64,000 bases of DNA from positions 146,899 through 210,898 of the forward strand of contig NZ_NKHP01000006.1 of NCBI RefSeq assembly GCF_014467235.1. Direction: 5' to 3'. Of this stretch, positions 52,142-63,491 are shown piece after piece. This DNA comes from Xenorhabdus indica (GTDB lineage: Bacteria > Pseudomonadota > Gammaproteobacteria > Enterobacterales > Enterobacteriaceae). The notes below the pieces were generated by a model. It saw only the letters and a program-made list of their open reading frames with translations, did no database searches and was not told the DNA's origin. A program made the translations under genes and the position numbers. Position 1 is the first letter of the stretch. Each line of letters begins with the position of its first letter.

Positions 52142-52483
52142 TTAAGGACATTGATAGACTTGCCCAACCATTTTGCTATCAAGGGGAACAAAGCTACCCA
52201 ACAGATTTTCTGATGGGCTATTTGCACCATAAATGACATTTCCCCCCATTGCAGCCGCTTTATTACGTAAATCATTAGCTGCACCACGCATAGAGCTGCT
52301 CTCATTACCCACACCATTGAACCAGTTGCTCTGAGTACCTGTCACTTCACCTAACCGCTGACATTCACTACCCGGCTGAGTATCCACAAAACGTACATTA
52401 GAGCCAGCGGAAGTTAATTGATTATTCGTTGTGCAACCAGCCAGCAGCAGTACTGACATTCCGAGCAAAATTTTAATTCGCAT
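52142..52483 (-). CDS. yjeI: DUF4156 lipoprotein YjeI
   Basis: 113 residues from the ATG at 52483. Lipobox LLLAGC with Cys near 16. The conserved end MRGAANDLRNKAAAMGGNVIYG and VGQVYQCP matches E. coli YjeI. Function unknown. In E. coli groL lies directly beyond; here about 2.1 kb of mobile DNA separates them. Confidence 0.88.
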   Translation of the reverse strand: MRIKILLGMSVLLLAGCTTNNQLTSAGSNVRFVDTQPGSECQRLGEVTGTQSNWFNGVGNESSSMRGAANDLRNKAAAMGGNVIYGANSPSENLLGSFVPLDSKMVGQVYQCP

Positions 52484-52563
52484 TTCTTCCCTCATCGGTT
52501 ATTGGAACTTATACCACAATGATAAATATACCCTTTTGTATTTCATTAAGAGCAAAAAGTAAA

Positions 52564-52592
52564 AAGGCGAGTAGATATTTTCTGCTCGCCTT
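52564..52592 (-). terminator. Terminator on the yjeI/intron boundary
   Basis: AAGGCGAG-T-AGA pairs with TCT-G-CTCGCCTT. On the minus strand it is followed by TTTTTACTTTTT, so it stops transcripts coming from the intron side. Confidence 0.75.
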
Positions 52593-52684
52593 CAAACTTT
52601 TATCCTAATGGACGGGTAATTCCATTATCAGGATGAACAGCATGCCGGGTAGCAGCAGTATATTACTATACCACCGCCCCCTAA

Positions 52685-52718
52685 GAACCGTACATGCAAG
52701 TTTCACCGCATACGGCTC
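52685..52718 (-). ncRNA. Group II intron domain V (3' part of intron)
   Basis: 34 bases on the minus strand beginning GAGCCGTATGCGG, with a GAAA-type turn, and ending ATGTACGGTTC. This is the diagnostic catalytic hairpin of bacterial group II introns. Downstream TTAGGGGGCGGTGG... forms a second hairpin (domain VI), and the intron end would be near 52650. Confidence 0.85.
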
Positions 52719-52763
52719 AAGCCTTTATAAGGCTAGATTTACATTTCGACGACGAAATAAGTA

Positions 52764-52922
52764 TTACTTCGCCTTACACTCGTTACACTGCTCTCTACCA
52801 CTAGGTCTGTCATTAGTCTTTACCCAACCTGCCGCAGGATGAGCGTTTTTACTACAGCTAGTTTCCCAGTGGTAAGTATCACTGCTTGTTTTATAGTAAT
52901 AAGGGGCTTTCGGCTGCGACAT
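52764..52922 (-). CDS. Small 52-residue protein with possible zinc site, inside the intron remnant
   Basis: Frame MSQPKAPYYYKTSSDTYHW to EQCNECKAK. The ATG at 52922 has a perfect AAAGGAG nine bases upstream. His18 and Cys23 (YHWETSC) plus Cys46 and Cys49 (CNEC) give an HxxxxC...CxxC pattern like small zinc folds. It lies between the maturase fragment and domain V, on the same strand, where intron domain IV should be. I do not recognise a named family; the composition looks like a real protein, not random translation. Confidence 0.65.
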   Translation of the reverse strand: MSQPKAPYYYKTSSDTYHWETSCSKNAHPAAGWVKTNDRPSGREQCNECKAK

Positions 52923-53026
52923 TACAGCTTTCTCCTTTAGTTGTATACCCTTCGGAAGAAATAGACTGACTAGAGGGCTTTAGTTCAGCCTAACTACTCA
53001 AACTTTGCCGTACGACCAGCTTATAC

Positions 53027-53064
53027 AGAACATTTGTGTTTAAACCTTAAACACAAATTGTTCT
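53027..53064. repeat. Long hairpin in the intron remnant
   Basis: AGAACA plus TTTGTGTTTAA, loop ACC, TTAAACACAAA plus TGTTCT: 17 bp with one bulged base. It lies between the maturase fragment and the small gene and may be a terminator or part of intron domain IV. Confidence 0.65.
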
Positions 53065-53104
53065 TATATTAACCCTTTTATTCAAAAAACAGTTAGTGCT
53101 TTGA

Positions 53105-53726
53105 TCACATAACCACATGTAGTTGTCGATGACAATTAGGATGCAACATTACCAAGTTATCAATTTCATCCCCGCCTCCATCTGTTCGTCGAATAACGTG
53201 ATGGATATCCCAATCTTCATCATTCTTAAACATTTGCCCACAAATCGAACATCGATATCGTTGGCGTTCCCATATCGTCCACAATTTTCCAAGATAGAGT
53301 TTGTTTTCCTTCCAGTGCTTAATCTGGCGCTGTTCGAAATACAACTCATCATTGCAACCGTATAGATTAGCCTCCGATTTTATCTTGATATACCGCTTAA
53401 TCGGGATGTCTTTACTTCTGAGCAATCGAGCTAACTTACCCCAAGTATCAACACTTTGAAATACGCATTTTTTTCCGTCAACTGCATGAAAATATTTATC
53501 TTTCACCCAGCGTTTATTGCGATTCTGATGCTTACGACAGCACCAGTGCCAAAGGAGTTTCCAGACACGGTAATCCACATAGCCAAATGTTTCTTTAGCC
53601 ACAACATGGCGATGATAATTTGCCCAGCCACGTAAAACCGGATTGAGCAAATGGATTAATACGTCTTGCCCAACCATTAAATTACTTCTGACTATGCTTC
53701 GAAGTTTCTGGAGATGATTTCGCAAG
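53105..53726 (-). pseudogene. Group II intron reverse transcriptase/maturase, C-terminal fragment
   Basis: 207 residues. The thumb/maturase X domain is present (LLNPVLRGWANYHRHVVAKETFGYVDYRVWKLLWHW) and a C-terminal HNH endonuclease (CSICGQMF, then DIHHVIRRTDGGGDEIDNLVMLHPNCHRQLH). The whole reverse-transcriptase part is missing: the frame starts exactly at the end of an IS6-type element. The intron can no longer move by itself. Confidence 0.87.
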
Positions 53727-54534
53727 GGCTCTGTCGCATTAACAAGAAATGTCCGAGTGAAAGTGTATTGATTGTTTTTTATGCGGTCAGTTGATAGAAA
53801 AAGGCCGCGGGTGACATCGGGCATTCCGATTCTTGAACATATTGTCCTTTACGCAACATGCTGACCAATGCAATGCCCGCCAACAGGGCTGAGCCCGCCT
53901 GAAATTTTTGAAGCCCAGCATGGGAGAGGTTCGCCGTTTGATGTTGCGGTGATCCTGCTCAATCAGATTATTGAGGTATTTGTTTTGCCGGATAACGATG
54001 GCTTCCTCTTTGGATTTCTCCTGATTTAACTCGTCTACCGCCGCTTTATTGGCGCTGCTTTTATCCATTGTGACAACCTCAGGTTGGCCCTGCTGACGCA
54101 TCGCCTTTTTAAAGAAACGCAAGGCAGCGGCCTTATCCCGACAGGCCGTCAACAAAAAATCCACGGTATTCCCGTGCGAGTCCACCGCCCGGTAGAGATA
54201 CCGCCATTGCCCTTTGATTTTGATATAGGTTTCATCCATTCGCCAGCGACGCCCGACATCAGGTTTGCAGCGCCGATAACGTTTGACAATTAAAGGCACC
54301 AGACGATGAACCCAGCGAGAGAGTGTGGAATGATCAACGGTGACACCCCGCTCAGCCATCATCTCTTCCAGATTTCGTAAACTCAGGGCATAAGCGAGAT
54401 ACCACCGGACACACTGGGCGATAATATCGGTAGGATAGTGAAGACGTTTGAAGGCGTTCCGGATCAGGGACATCGTTTGGGACTCGCGCAAAAACCAAGA
54501 AGTTTACCTGAAGTTCCGTTAATGCGACAGAGCC
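53727..54534 (-). mobile_element. IS6-family insertion sequence
   Basis: 808 bp with 17-bp perfect terminal inverted repeats GGCTCTGTCGCATTAAC (53727-53743) and its complement (54518-54534). The outside flanks TTCGCAAG and CTCCATAC are not an 8-bp duplication, so flanking DNA has probably been rearranged since insertion. It carries one transposase gene, which is frameshifted. Confidence 0.9.
53779..54473 (-). pseudogene. IS6-family transposase, frameshifted
   Basis: Starts MSLIRNAFKRLHYPTDII at 54473. A DDE core is visible: DETYIKIKGQWRYLYRAVD, TMDKSSANKAAVDEL and IEQDHRNIKRRTSPMLGF. At the A/T run 53902-53909 one base is missing compared with the expected frame. The conserved ending (NFQAGSALLAGIALVSMLRKGQ...) is only readable in the next frame, to a stop at 53779. 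The uncorrected frame ends with unrelated residues (RRAQPCWRALHW) at 53787. The DDE residues lie before the shift. Confidence 0.85.
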
Positions 54535-54690
54535 CTCCATACGGAGACCGATATTCGGGCCTGGAAACAAGCCCGAATATCGGGTTTTATCAAATGAATG
54601 CTATTTCGGCGGGTTGGGAGTGAGTACTACCTATTCAGGATAGTACTCACAGGGACGTAGCCCGCCAGGCTAGCTACCTACGCAACTCTC
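54535..54690 (-). other. Structured remnant, probably 5' part of the group II intron
   Basis: 156 bp between the IS and groEL with several strong nested hairpins: CCGATATTCGGGC/GCCCGAATATCGG (54548-54583), GTGAGTACTA/TAGTACTCAC (54620-54650) and an enclosing GGCGGG/CCCGCC. This is what domain I of a group II intron looks like, but I cannot match it to a given class. No open frame. Confidence 0.5.
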
Positions 54691-54696
54691 GTCGCA

Positions 54697-56355
<1,659 letters not shown>

Positions 56356-56398
56356 TTAAATTCGTTCAATTAAGAAGATCTAAGCGTAGTCTTTTCAA

Positions 56399-56692
56399 TT
56401 ACGCTTCAACAATTGCCAGAATATCGCTTTCAGACATGATCAACACTTCTTCGTTATCGATCTTCTCTGTTTTAACACCATAACCTTCGTTAAAAATAAC
56501 GACATCACCCACTTTAACATCCAGCGCTTTCACATCTCCGCTTTCCAGGATGCGACCATTGCCAACAGCGAGAACTTCACCACGGGTAGATTTACCCGCA
56601 GCAGAACCAGTCAGAACGATTCCGCCAGCAGATTTTGATTCAACTTCTTGACGCTTGACAATAACGCGGTCATGTAATGGACGAATTTTCAT
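56399..56692 (-). CDS. groS: Co-chaperonin GroES (10 kDa)
   Basis: 97 residues, starting [29 protein letters not shown] with the mobile loop at about 17-32. Ribosome site TAGGAGAT before the ATG. First gene of the groE operon, behind a heat-shock promoter. Confidence 0.98.
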   Translation of the reverse strand: MKIRPLHDRVIVKRQEVESKSAGGIVLTGSAAGKSTRGEVLAVGNGRILESGDVKALDVKVGDVVIFNEGYGVKTEKIDNEEVLIMSESDILAIVEA

Positions 56693-56775
56693 TGATAGAT
56701 CTCCTATAAATAAAGTCCATATCAGGTAAGAGAATTGATACCAGAACCCAATAGAACCAGTATCATGAAGCTACA

Positions 56776-56803
56776 AGTTGGGGCATATAAGCAGTACTTC
56801 AAG
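56776..56803 (-). promoter_or_regulatory. Sigma-32 heat-shock promoter of groE
   Basis: On the minus strand CCCCCTTGAA (-35), 14-bp spacer, CCCCAACT (-10). It matches the sigma-32 consensus CTTGAA-N11-16-CCCCAT closely and is placed about 84 bases before groS. Confidence 0.8.
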
Positions 56804-56869
56804 GGGGGATAGCAAAAAATATTTCACTTTTTTATTACCCTCTGAAATCTCAGACAACATAAGCCGAAA

Positions 56870-57388
56870 TTACTTCTTGTTGTAACTATCATCATGGCGT
56901 TTTTGGTCATCATGTTTCTGATCATCACGAGTAATAGTATAGGAGGCATCATCTTGCTTGCGCTGATACTCTCCTTCAAATGTTTGCCCACGACCATTAT
57001 CCTGACCATCTCTTCCACGGACATTCGGGCGGTAAAAGTTAATATGTGGCAGTAATTTTGCTGTCAGTAATTTTTGTACAGGAGACAGCAACAACAATAA
57101 CCCAAGAAAATCGGTAAAAAAGCCAGGGAGTATTAACAGGAACCCCGCCATCACTAAAGAAACACTTTTAACGGCTTCTACCGCAGGGCTTTCTCCGGCA
57201 GCAATTTTCTGCTGCATTGTCATAAAATTTTTGATTCCCTGATTACGGACCAGGGAAACACCAACACAAGAAGTCAGAACCACCAATAACAGGGTTAGCA
57301 AGACCCCGACTTCAGAAGCAATGCGGACGAACAGAACTGATTCTATATAAACCAACAGGCATATCAGGATAAGAGGGAGCCAGCGCAC
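56870..57388 (-). CDS. fxsA: FxsA membrane protein
   Basis: 172 residues from a GTG at 57388 (VRWLPLILICLLVYIES), chosen because AAAGGAG lies seven bases upstream and because E. coli FxsA starts at the same place; the frame extends eight residues further. Four hydrophobic segments (SVSLVMAGFLLILPGFFTDFLGLLLLLSP is typical), then a polar Asp/Lys/His-rich tail. In E. coli FxsA counters F exclusion of phage T7. The E. coli neighbour yjeH is absent here. Confidence 0.9.
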   Translation of the reverse strand: MRWLPLILICLLVYIESVLFVRIASEVGVLLTLLLVVLTSCVGVSLVRNQGIKNFMTMQQKIAAGESPAVEAVKSVSLVMAGFLLILPGFFTDFLGLLLLLSPVQKLLTAKLLPHINFYRPNVRGRDGQDNGRGQTFEGEYQRKQDDASYTITRDDQKHDDQKRHDDSYNKK

Positions 57389-57822
57389 GTTGTTCTCCTT
57401 TAATTGAGGCATAGTTTAGTTGAGGCATAGTTGAGGCAACCTAAAAGATGAAGGGGATAAATTGGCATTTTCATCCGATTATGAATACAGTCTTCTTCCT
57501 TATGACCATGTTCATTAATAATAACTCTCCAGATGATATGTCCAGATAACATAGTGTGGGGATAACAATAACGGTTTTCAATACTTGTCCCGCTTGACTT
57601 TTAAGCTGAGTAATCGTGACCTTAATCACACATATGCCATTTCATTAATTAAAATCGTACTATAAAGTGATCCAGGTTCAAGGCATTTCTAACAAATCCA
57701 AATATGATCGCGCCAGCAATTTAATGGTAATTAGTTAATATCACAGCAATTGCTATCGGCAACATTATCTCAACAAACACATAACAAACAGTAAAAACGT
57801 ATCCAATCTTAAGAAGGTTCTC
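57389..57822 (+). promoter_or_regulatory. aspA promoter region with CRP site
   Basis: 434 bp without a gene. A CRP site, CGTGA-N6-TCACA (9/10), is at 57615-57630, with -10-like TACTATAAA at 57658-57666. E. coli aspA is also CRP-activated. Left of it are three near-copies of TTGAGGCATAG (57404-57438) and a half-copy of the palindromic repeat (57431-57457). Confidence 0.6.
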
Positions 57823-59247
57823 ATGTCAAACAACATTCGTATCGAAGAAGACCTGTTAGGTAAACGTGAAGTCCCTGCTGAAGCCTATTACGGTATTCAC
57901 ACTCTACGTGCGATTGAAAACTTCTATATCAGTGACCGCTCTATCAACGACGTACCTGAATTCATCCGTGGCATGGTCATGGTGAAAAAAGCGGCAGCAC
58001 TGGCAAACAAAGAGCTCCATACGATTCCCGGCAAAGTTGCAGATGTCATTGTCAAAGCTTGTGATGAGCTGCTCAACACTGGTAAATGTATGGATCAGTT
58101 CCCGGTTGACGTTTTTCAGGGCGGTGCAGGCACCTCACTAAACATGAATACGAATGAGGTATTGGCAAATATCGGTCTTGAACTGATGGGGCACCAGAAA
58201 GGTGAATATGAGTACCTGAACCCCAATGATCATCTGAACAGAAGCCAGTCAACCAACGATGCTTATCCTACTGGTTTCCGTATTGCTGTTTACAACTCAA
58301 TCATGCAGTTGATCGATTCTATTGAATTATTAAAAGCAGGCTTCGACAAAAAAGGTATTGAGTTCGATGACATTCTGAAAATGGGTCGTACTCAACTGCA
58401 AGACGCTGTGCCGATGACTTTGGGTCAAGAGTTCCGTGCTTTCTCTATTTTATTGAAAGAAGAGACTAAAAATATCACCCGTACAGCGGAATTGCTATTG
58501 GAAGTCAACCTCGGAGCAACGGCTATCGGTACTGGTCTGAATACAGCACCCGGCTACCAGAAACTAGTTGTGGAAAAATTGGCAGAAGTCACTGGCCTGC
58601 CTTGTGTACCCGCAGAAGACCTGATTGAAGCAACTTCCGATTGTGGTGCTTATGTGATGGTTCATGGAGCACTGAAGCGTCTGGCAGTAAAAATGTCTAA
58701 AATTTGTAACGACCTGCGTCTGCTCTCTTCCGGCCCACGCGCTGGTCTGAACGAAATCAATCTGCCAGAATTGCAGGCAGGCTCTTCCATTATGCCAGCC
58801 AAAGTGAACCCCGTGGTTCCAGAAGTTGTTAACCAAGTTTGTTTCAAGGTGATTGGTAACGATACCTGCATTACCATGGCCGCAGAAGCAGGTCAATTGC
58901 AATTGAACGTGATGGAGCCAGCCATTGGTCAGGCAATGTTTGAATCCATTACTATCTTGAGCAATGCATGCCGTAATCTGGTTGAAAAATGTGTTAATGG
59001 TATTACAGCCAATAAAGATGTATGCGAAAGCTTTGTCTTTAACTCTATCGGTATCGTAACCTATCTGAACCCATTCATCGGTCACCATAATGGTGATATC
59101 GTAGGTAAGATCTGTGCAGAAACGGGTAAAAGTGTCCGGGAAGTCGTTTTGGAGCGAGGCTTGCTGACAGAAGCGCAATTAGATGATATTTTCTCTGTTG
59201 AGAACCTAAAACATCCGACTTATAAAGCAAAACGTTTTGATGACTAA
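57823..59247 (+). CDS. aspA: Aspartate ammonia-lyase
   Basis: Interconverts aspartate with fumarate and ammonia. 474 residues. Fumarase/aspartase signature loop [15 protein letters not shown] near 318, [12 protein letters not shown] near 141, and [16 protein letters not shown] near 188. Its own terminator lies before dcuA, giving the aspA-dcuA pair used for aspartate use and fumarate respiration. Confidence 0.97.
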   Translation: MSNNIRIEEDLLGKREVPAEAYYGIHTLRAIENFYISDRSINDVPEFIRGMVMVKKAAALANKELHTIPGKVADVIVKACDELLNTGKCMDQFPVDVFQGGAGTSLNMNTNEVLANIGLELMGHQKGEYEYLNPNDHLNRSQSTNDAYPTGFRIAVYNSIMQLIDSIELLKAGFDKKGIEFDDILKMGRTQLQDAVPMTLGQEFRAFSILLKEETKNITRTAELLLEVNLGATAIGTGLNTAPGYQKLVVEKLAEVTGLPCVPAEDLIEATSDCGAYVMVHGALKRLAVKMSKICNDLRLLSSGPRAGLNEINLPELQAGSSIMPAKVNPVVPEVVNQVCFKVIGNDTCITMAAEAGQLQLNVMEPAIGQAMFESITILSNACRNLVEKCVNGITANKDVCESFVFNSIGIVTYLNPFIGHHNGDIVGKICAETGKSVREVVLERGLLTEAQLDDIFSVENLKHPTYKAKRFDD

Positions 59248-59283
59248 TTAAATGATTATAATAACGAGTTCGTCTTAATTTTT

Positions 59284-59318
59284 AAGGCACGCTATTCCAA
59301 CCGGAAGCGTGCCTTTTT
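59284..59318 (+). terminator. aspA terminator
   Basis: AAGGCACGCT, 12-base loop, AGCGTGCCTT, then TTT: a 10-bp stem. Some read-through into dcuA is likely, as in E. coli. Confidence 0.85.
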
Positions 59319-59387
59319 AATTGGCAGCAAACACAAATTATTAACCATAGATTTTCATAAGATTAAATAAATGAAGGAGTATGCAAC

Positions 59388-60689
59388 ATGTTAGCCGTAG
59401 AATTGGTTATTGTTCTGCTGGCCATTTTTCTGGGGGCAAGATTAGGGGGAATAGGCATTGGTTTTGCAGGTGGGATTGGCGTTTTGATCCTTGCCGCCAT
59501 TGGCGTCAAACCAGGCAGCATTCCATTCGATGTTATCTCAATTATTATGGCTGTTATTGCTGCAATATCAGCTATGCAAGTGGCTGGAGGATTAGATTAT
59601 CTCGTCCAACAAACCGAAAAATTACTGCGCAGGAATCCGAAGTACATCACTATCCTTGCGCCTATCGTCACTTATTTTCTGACTTTATTTGCGGGTACGG
59701 GAAATATTTCACTGGCAACATTACCTGTTATTGCAGAGGTCGCTAAAGAACAAGGCATCAAACCATGTCGCCCACTCTCAACCGCTGTTGTCTCTGCCCA
59801 AATAGGGATCACCGCTTCTCCGATTTCTGCGGCAGTAGTTTATATGGCCTCGATGATGGAAGAACAAGGTGTCAGTTATATTCATTTGCTCATGATACTG
59901 CTGCCAGCTACGTTTTTTGCCATCGTATTAATGTCATTCATTGTTTCATGGCTTTTCGATTCCAAACTGGCCAATGACCCTATCTATCAAAAACGCCTTA
60001 CCGCTGGCTTAGTAGAAATGCGTGGCTCTGCTCAGATCCAAATTAAGCCTGGGGCAAAACTGTCTGTTCTACTGTTTTTGTTAGGTGTTACCAGCGTCAT
60101 TATCTACGCAGTTATCAATAGCCCTAGTGTGGGATTAATTGAAAAACCGCTGATGAACACCACCAGTGCGATTCTGATTATTATGTTAAGTGTCGCAACC
60201 ATTATCACCGTTATCTGCTCCGCCAATACTGACGCCATACTGAACTCAAGTACTTTTAAAGCAGGAATGAGTGCTTGTATCTGTATTCTGGGAGTCGCAT
60301 GGCTAGGGGATACTTTTGTTCAGGCCAATCTTGCTTGGATCAAAGAAACTGCGGGTAATCTGATTCATGCACAACCGTGGTTATTGGCTGTTATTTTCTT
60401 CTTTTGCTCTGCCTTACTTTATTCACAAGCAGTTACAGCCAAGGCATTGATGCCTATGGCATTGGCTTTACATGTCACACCATTGACTGCAATTGCTTCG
60501 TTCTCTGCGGTTTCCGGTCTATTCATTCTGCCAACCTATCCGACACTGGTTGCAGCAGTGCAAATGGATGATACCGGCACCACCCGGATCGGACGCTTCG
60601 TTTTCAACCACCCGTTCTTCATTCCGGGAACAATTGCTGTTGGATTAGCTGTAACATTCGGTTTCCTATTTGGAGACATGGTCCTGTAA
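59388..60689 (+). CDS. dcuA: Anaerobic C4-dicarboxylate transporter DcuA
   Basis: 433 residues, about ten to twelve membrane segments; exchanges aspartate/fumarate for succinate. MLAVELVIVLLAIFLGARLGGIGIG and LAPIVTYFLTLFAGTGNISLATLPVIAEVAKEQ are typical DcuA. AAGGAG nine bases before the ATG. In E. coli cutA follows; the 235-bp gap here has no cutA. Confidence 0.96.
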   Translation: MLAVELVIVLLAIFLGARLGGIGIGFAGGIGVLILAAIGVKPGSIPFDVISIIMAVIAAISAMQVAGGLDYLVQQTEKLLRRNPKYITILAPIVTYFLTLFAGTGNISLATLPVIAEVAKEQGIKPCRPLSTAVVSAQIGITASPISAAVVYMASMMEEQGVSYIHLLMILLPATFFAIVLMSFIVSWLFDSKLANDPIYQKRLTAGLVEMRGSAQIQIKPGAKLSVLLFLLGVTSVIIYAVINSPSVGLIEKPLMNTTSAILIIMLSVATIITVICSANTDAILNSSTFKAGMSACICILGVAWLGDTFVQANLAWIKETAGNLIHAQPWLLAVIFFFCSALLYSQAVTAKALMPMALALHVTPLTAIASFSAVSGLFILPTYPTLVAAVQMDDTGTTRIGRFVFNHPFFIPGTIAVGLAVTFGFLFGDMVL

Positions 60690-60715
60690 TTTTCACTCCT
60701 TGCTTAGTGTTATCT

Positions 60716-60746
60716 CAGGGGCTTAAAAAGCCCCTGCATATTTTCT
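60716..60746 (+). terminator. dcuA terminator
   Basis: CAGGGGCTT-AAA-AAGCCCCTG followed by CATATTTTC. Confidence 0.8.
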
Positions 60747-60841
60747 TTCCCATATTTGTTGCCAATAAACTTTCCTGAAAAAAACACCACACTGTTTTAA
60801 TATTAGGCAAGCAGCCTTTTGCCGTGGCTCTCATCGGTAAT

Positions 60842-60877
60842 AGCACTGATTTTGGTAACAGTACTGATTCTGGTAAA
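60842..60877. repeat. 18-bp tandem repeat before dsbD
   Basis: Two adjacent units AGCACTGATTTTGGTAAC and AGTACTGATTCTGGTAAA (15 of 18 identical), with a trace of a further unit (CGGTAAT) to the left. Confidence 0.6.
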
Positions 60878-60924
60878 TTTTCCCTATTAACCCTATAAAA
60901 AAACAGGCAGGCAAAAGATATCTT

Positions 60925-62676
60925 ATGATGAAACGTATTTTCATATTATTTCTACTATTCAGTGCGTTAGCTGCTTCTCCTATTAAAGCTAACGTACTGT
61001 TTGAGCGCCCCGGACAGACTTCATACCTTCCCGTTGAACAAGCATTCATGTTTGATTTTCAGCAGAAAGGGGCCCAACTCACACTGAGCTGGGACATAAA
61101 ACCCGGTTATTACCTCTATAGAAAACAGTTCATCATCACACCAAACCAACAAGCTACCTTAGGTCATATCAATTTTTCCAAGGCGACAGCTCATGAGGAT
61201 GAGTTTTTTGGCAAAACCGAGGTCTATTTCCAATCAGCACATATTTACATCCCCATTCTTGCTGCAACAAATGACTCTACTCTTCAGATCTCTTATCAAG
61301 GCTGTGCAGAAGCGGGATATTGCTATCCCCCGGAAACACTTACCGTACCACTGCGTGCTGTCATTGCTTCCTCTTCACCAAATGCCTCTCTGAGTGAACC
61401 TCCACTACAGAAAGAAACACTCCCCAAAACACATGAGACTCCCTTTTCACCGTTATGGGCTTTATTGATTGGTATTGGTGTCGCATTTACGCCTTGCATT
61501 CTGCCTATGTACCCGCTGATTTCCGGCATTATTCTGGGGCAACAGAGACCCGAAAGCCCGAAACGTATTTTCTGGCTGGCGATGAGTTATGTGCAAGGAA
61601 TGGCTATTACTTATACTGCATTGGGGTTAATCGTCGCTGCGGCAGGTTTACAATTTCAGGCCGCGTTACAAAATCCTTATATTCTGGTAGGGCTGTCTGT
61701 ACTGTTTATTCTACTAGCATTATCGATGTTTGGGACGTATTCACTACAACTTCCTTCTTCTGTTCAAACGCGTCTGGTGAACTGGAGTAACCAGCAGAGA
61801 AGTGGCTCTTATTTGGGAGTATTTATTATGGGAATACTGGCAGGACTGATTGCCTCTCCCTGTACAACCGCCCCACTGAGCGCCATCTTACTTTACATTG
61901 CCCAAAGTGGTAACACGGTGCTTGGTGGCCTGACACTTTACCTTTATGCACTGGGAATGGGGTTACCACTCATCGCTGTTACTTTATTTGGCCATAAATT
62001 TTTACCCCGCAGCGGTCCATGGATGCAATACGTTAAAGAAGCATTCGGCTTTATTATTCTTGCACTGCCAATTTTTTTACTGGAGAGGGTCTTCGGTGAA
62101 ACCTGGGGAATAAGATTGTGGAGCATGTTGGGTGTAGCTTTCTTCAGTTGGGCTTTTGTGTTAACACTCAACAACAAAAATGGTTGGTTACGTACCTTAC
62201 AACTCATTCTACTGACACTGGCTTTAATCTCGTCACGCCCCTTGCAGGATTGGGTATGGGGAACTCAGGCTACAGCACAACAACAAGCATCTTTAAAATT
62301 TCAACAAGTCAGCGATTGGCAGGAATTGAGCCAAATTCTGGCTGAAAACCGCCATAAACCGATAATGTTGGATCTGTACGCAGATTGGTGTGTGGCCTGT
62401 AAAGAGTTCGAGAAATATACCTTCAGCGCCCCACAGGTGCAAAAACAGTTAAGCAATTTCCTTCTGTTACAAGCTAATGTCACAGAAAATAGCCCCAGAC
62501 AGAAAGAATTGTTGCAAAAATTGAAAGTACTTGGGCTTCCCACTATTTTGTTTTTTGACTCTCAGGGAAAAGAGCTATCCGATTCACGGGTGAATGGATT
62601 TATGGATGCAGAACATTTCAACCACCATTTACAGCATCTATACCCAATAGACTCCCAACCGGAACCAGCAAGATGA
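60925..62676 (+). CDS. dsbD: Thiol:disulfide interchange protein DsbD
   Basis: 583 residues. Carries electrons from cytoplasmic thioredoxin to periplasmic DsbC/DsbG. Signal peptide to about residue 22 (IKANV). N-terminal domain Cys pair Cys127 and Cys133 (GCAEAGYC). Membrane domain with [14 protein letters not shown] and [12 protein letters not shown]-terminal thioredoxin domain with Cys489-Val-Ala-Cys492. All six functional Cys are present. The yjdC frame follows directly. Confidence 0.96.
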   Translation: MMKRIFILFLLFSALAASPIKANVLFERPGQTSYLPVEQAFMFDFQQKGAQLTLSWDIKPGYYLYRKQFIITPNQQATLGHINFSKATAHEDEFFGKTEVYFQSAHIYIPILAATNDSTLQISYQGCAEAGYCYPPETLTVPLRAVIASSSPNASLSEPPLQKETLPKTHETPFSPLWALLIGIGVAFTPCILPMYPLISGIILGQQRPESPKRIFWLAMSYVQGMAITYTALGLIVAAAGLQFQAALQNPYILVGLSVLFILLALSMFGTYSLQLPSSVQTRLVNWSNQQRSGSYLGVFIMGILAGLIASPCTTAPLSAILLYIAQSGNTVLGGLTLYLYALGMGLPLIAVTLFGHKFLPRSGPWMQYVKEAFGFIILALPIFLLERVFGETWGIRLWSMLGVAFFSWAFVLTLNNKNGWLRTLQLILLTLALISSRPLQDWVWGTQATAQQQASLKFQQVSDWQELSQILAENRHKPIMLDLYADWCVACKEFEKYTFSAPQVQKQLSNFLLLQANVTENSPRQKELLQKLKVLGLPTILFFDSQGKELSDSRVNGFMDAEHFNHHLQHLYPIDSQPEPAR

Positions 62677-62711
62677 TGGGTAAACAGAAATCATTTAAAA
62701 GGAGAACAACT

Positions 62712-63284
62712 GTGCAACGTGAATATGTGCTTAGTCATAGTCTGAACTTACTTGAGCAACATGGTCTGTTAGCAACATTAGAGACACTTTTAACTCCCCT
62801 CAATATTGATATCAACCACATAAAACATTTCTGGCCTGATCGCGAGGCCCTGCTCTACGATTGCCTACGCTATCATAGTCAGCAAATTGAAGCCTGGCAG
62901 CGTCACATCTTGCTGGATGAAACCTTAAGCCCAGAGCAGAAATTATTAGCCCGCTACGATACACTAAAGGAAAAGGTGCAAGAACAGCGCTATCCCGGCT
63001 GTTTATTCATTGCAGCTTGTGGTGCTTTTCCTGATACTGACCATCCAATTCACCAACTGGCTGAGTTACAAAAACAGAATTCTTTTCACTATACGATCGG
63101 GTTATTACAGCAAATTGGTATCGAAGATAGTGAACAGGTTGCCAAACAGATGGAACTTATCCTTGAAGGTTGTCTCAGCAAGCTATTGGTGAAAAGAGAA
63201 CTTGAGTTTGTGATTACGGCAAAACTACTGGCTCAGGATATTTTGTTCATTGCTAATTGCCGGAAAGACGATGCTTTGAGCTGA
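62712..63284 (+). CDS. yjdC: TetR-like regulator YjdC
   Basis: 190 residues from a GTG at 62712 (VQREYVLSHSLNLLEQHG), preferred over the upstream ATG at 62673 because AAAGGAG sits seven bases before it and E. coli YjdC starts at the same residue. N-terminal HTH ending in IKHFWPDREALLYDCLRYHSQQIEAW. The ligand domain has RYPGCLFIAACGAFPDTDHPIHQLA. Target unknown; position after dsbD is as in E. coli. Confidence 0.9.
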   Translation: MQREYVLSHSLNLLEQHGLLATLETLLTPLNIDINHIKHFWPDREALLYDCLRYHSQQIEAWQRHILLDETLSPEQKLLARYDTLKEKVQEQRYPGCLFIAACGAFPDTDHPIHQLAELQKQNSFHYTIGLLQQIGIEDSEQVAKQMELILEGCLSKLLVKRELEFVITAKLLAQDILFIANCRKDDALS

Positions 63285-63415
63285 TAAAAAGTAGCCAAAG
63301 CTGAATAATCACACCAGAACAGTATAAAAATACATCCAACAACCATTTTTCACGTTTTTTTTCGCAGAAAGTCGTTGACGGATTGGAGCTAATACGGTTT
63401 AATGCGTCCCCGTTA

Positions 63416-63491
63416 GCCCGGATAGCTCAGTCGGTAGAGCAGGGGATTGAAAATCCCCGTGTCGGTGGTTCGATTCCGCCTCCGGGCACCA
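63416..63491 (+). tRNA. tRNA-Phe (anticodon GAA)
   Basis: 76 bases with encoded CCA. Acceptor GCCCGGA/TCCGGGC, anticodon loop TTGAAAA. A common attachment site for integrative elements; an integrase C-terminus follows 350 bases downstream. Confidence 0.97.

Noticed and set aside
52033..52236. 67-codon plus-strand frame after epmB
   Set aside because: Half of it is antisense to yjeI and it lacks a ribosome site and any recognisable motif.
54535..54583. Strong hairpin beside the IS taken as a simple terminator of groEL
   Set aside because: Its T-run is on the plus strand, opposite to groEL, and it is nested with further hairpins, which fits a structured intron remnant better.
57404..57438. 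Three near-copies of TTGAGGCATAG as a CRISPR-like array
   Set aside because: Period is only 11-16 bases with no spacers; a small slippage repeat beside a half palindromic element.
58564..59178. 204-codon minus-strand frame inside aspA
   Set aside because: Antisense shadow of a highly conserved gene; no start signal and the composition follows the aspA codons.
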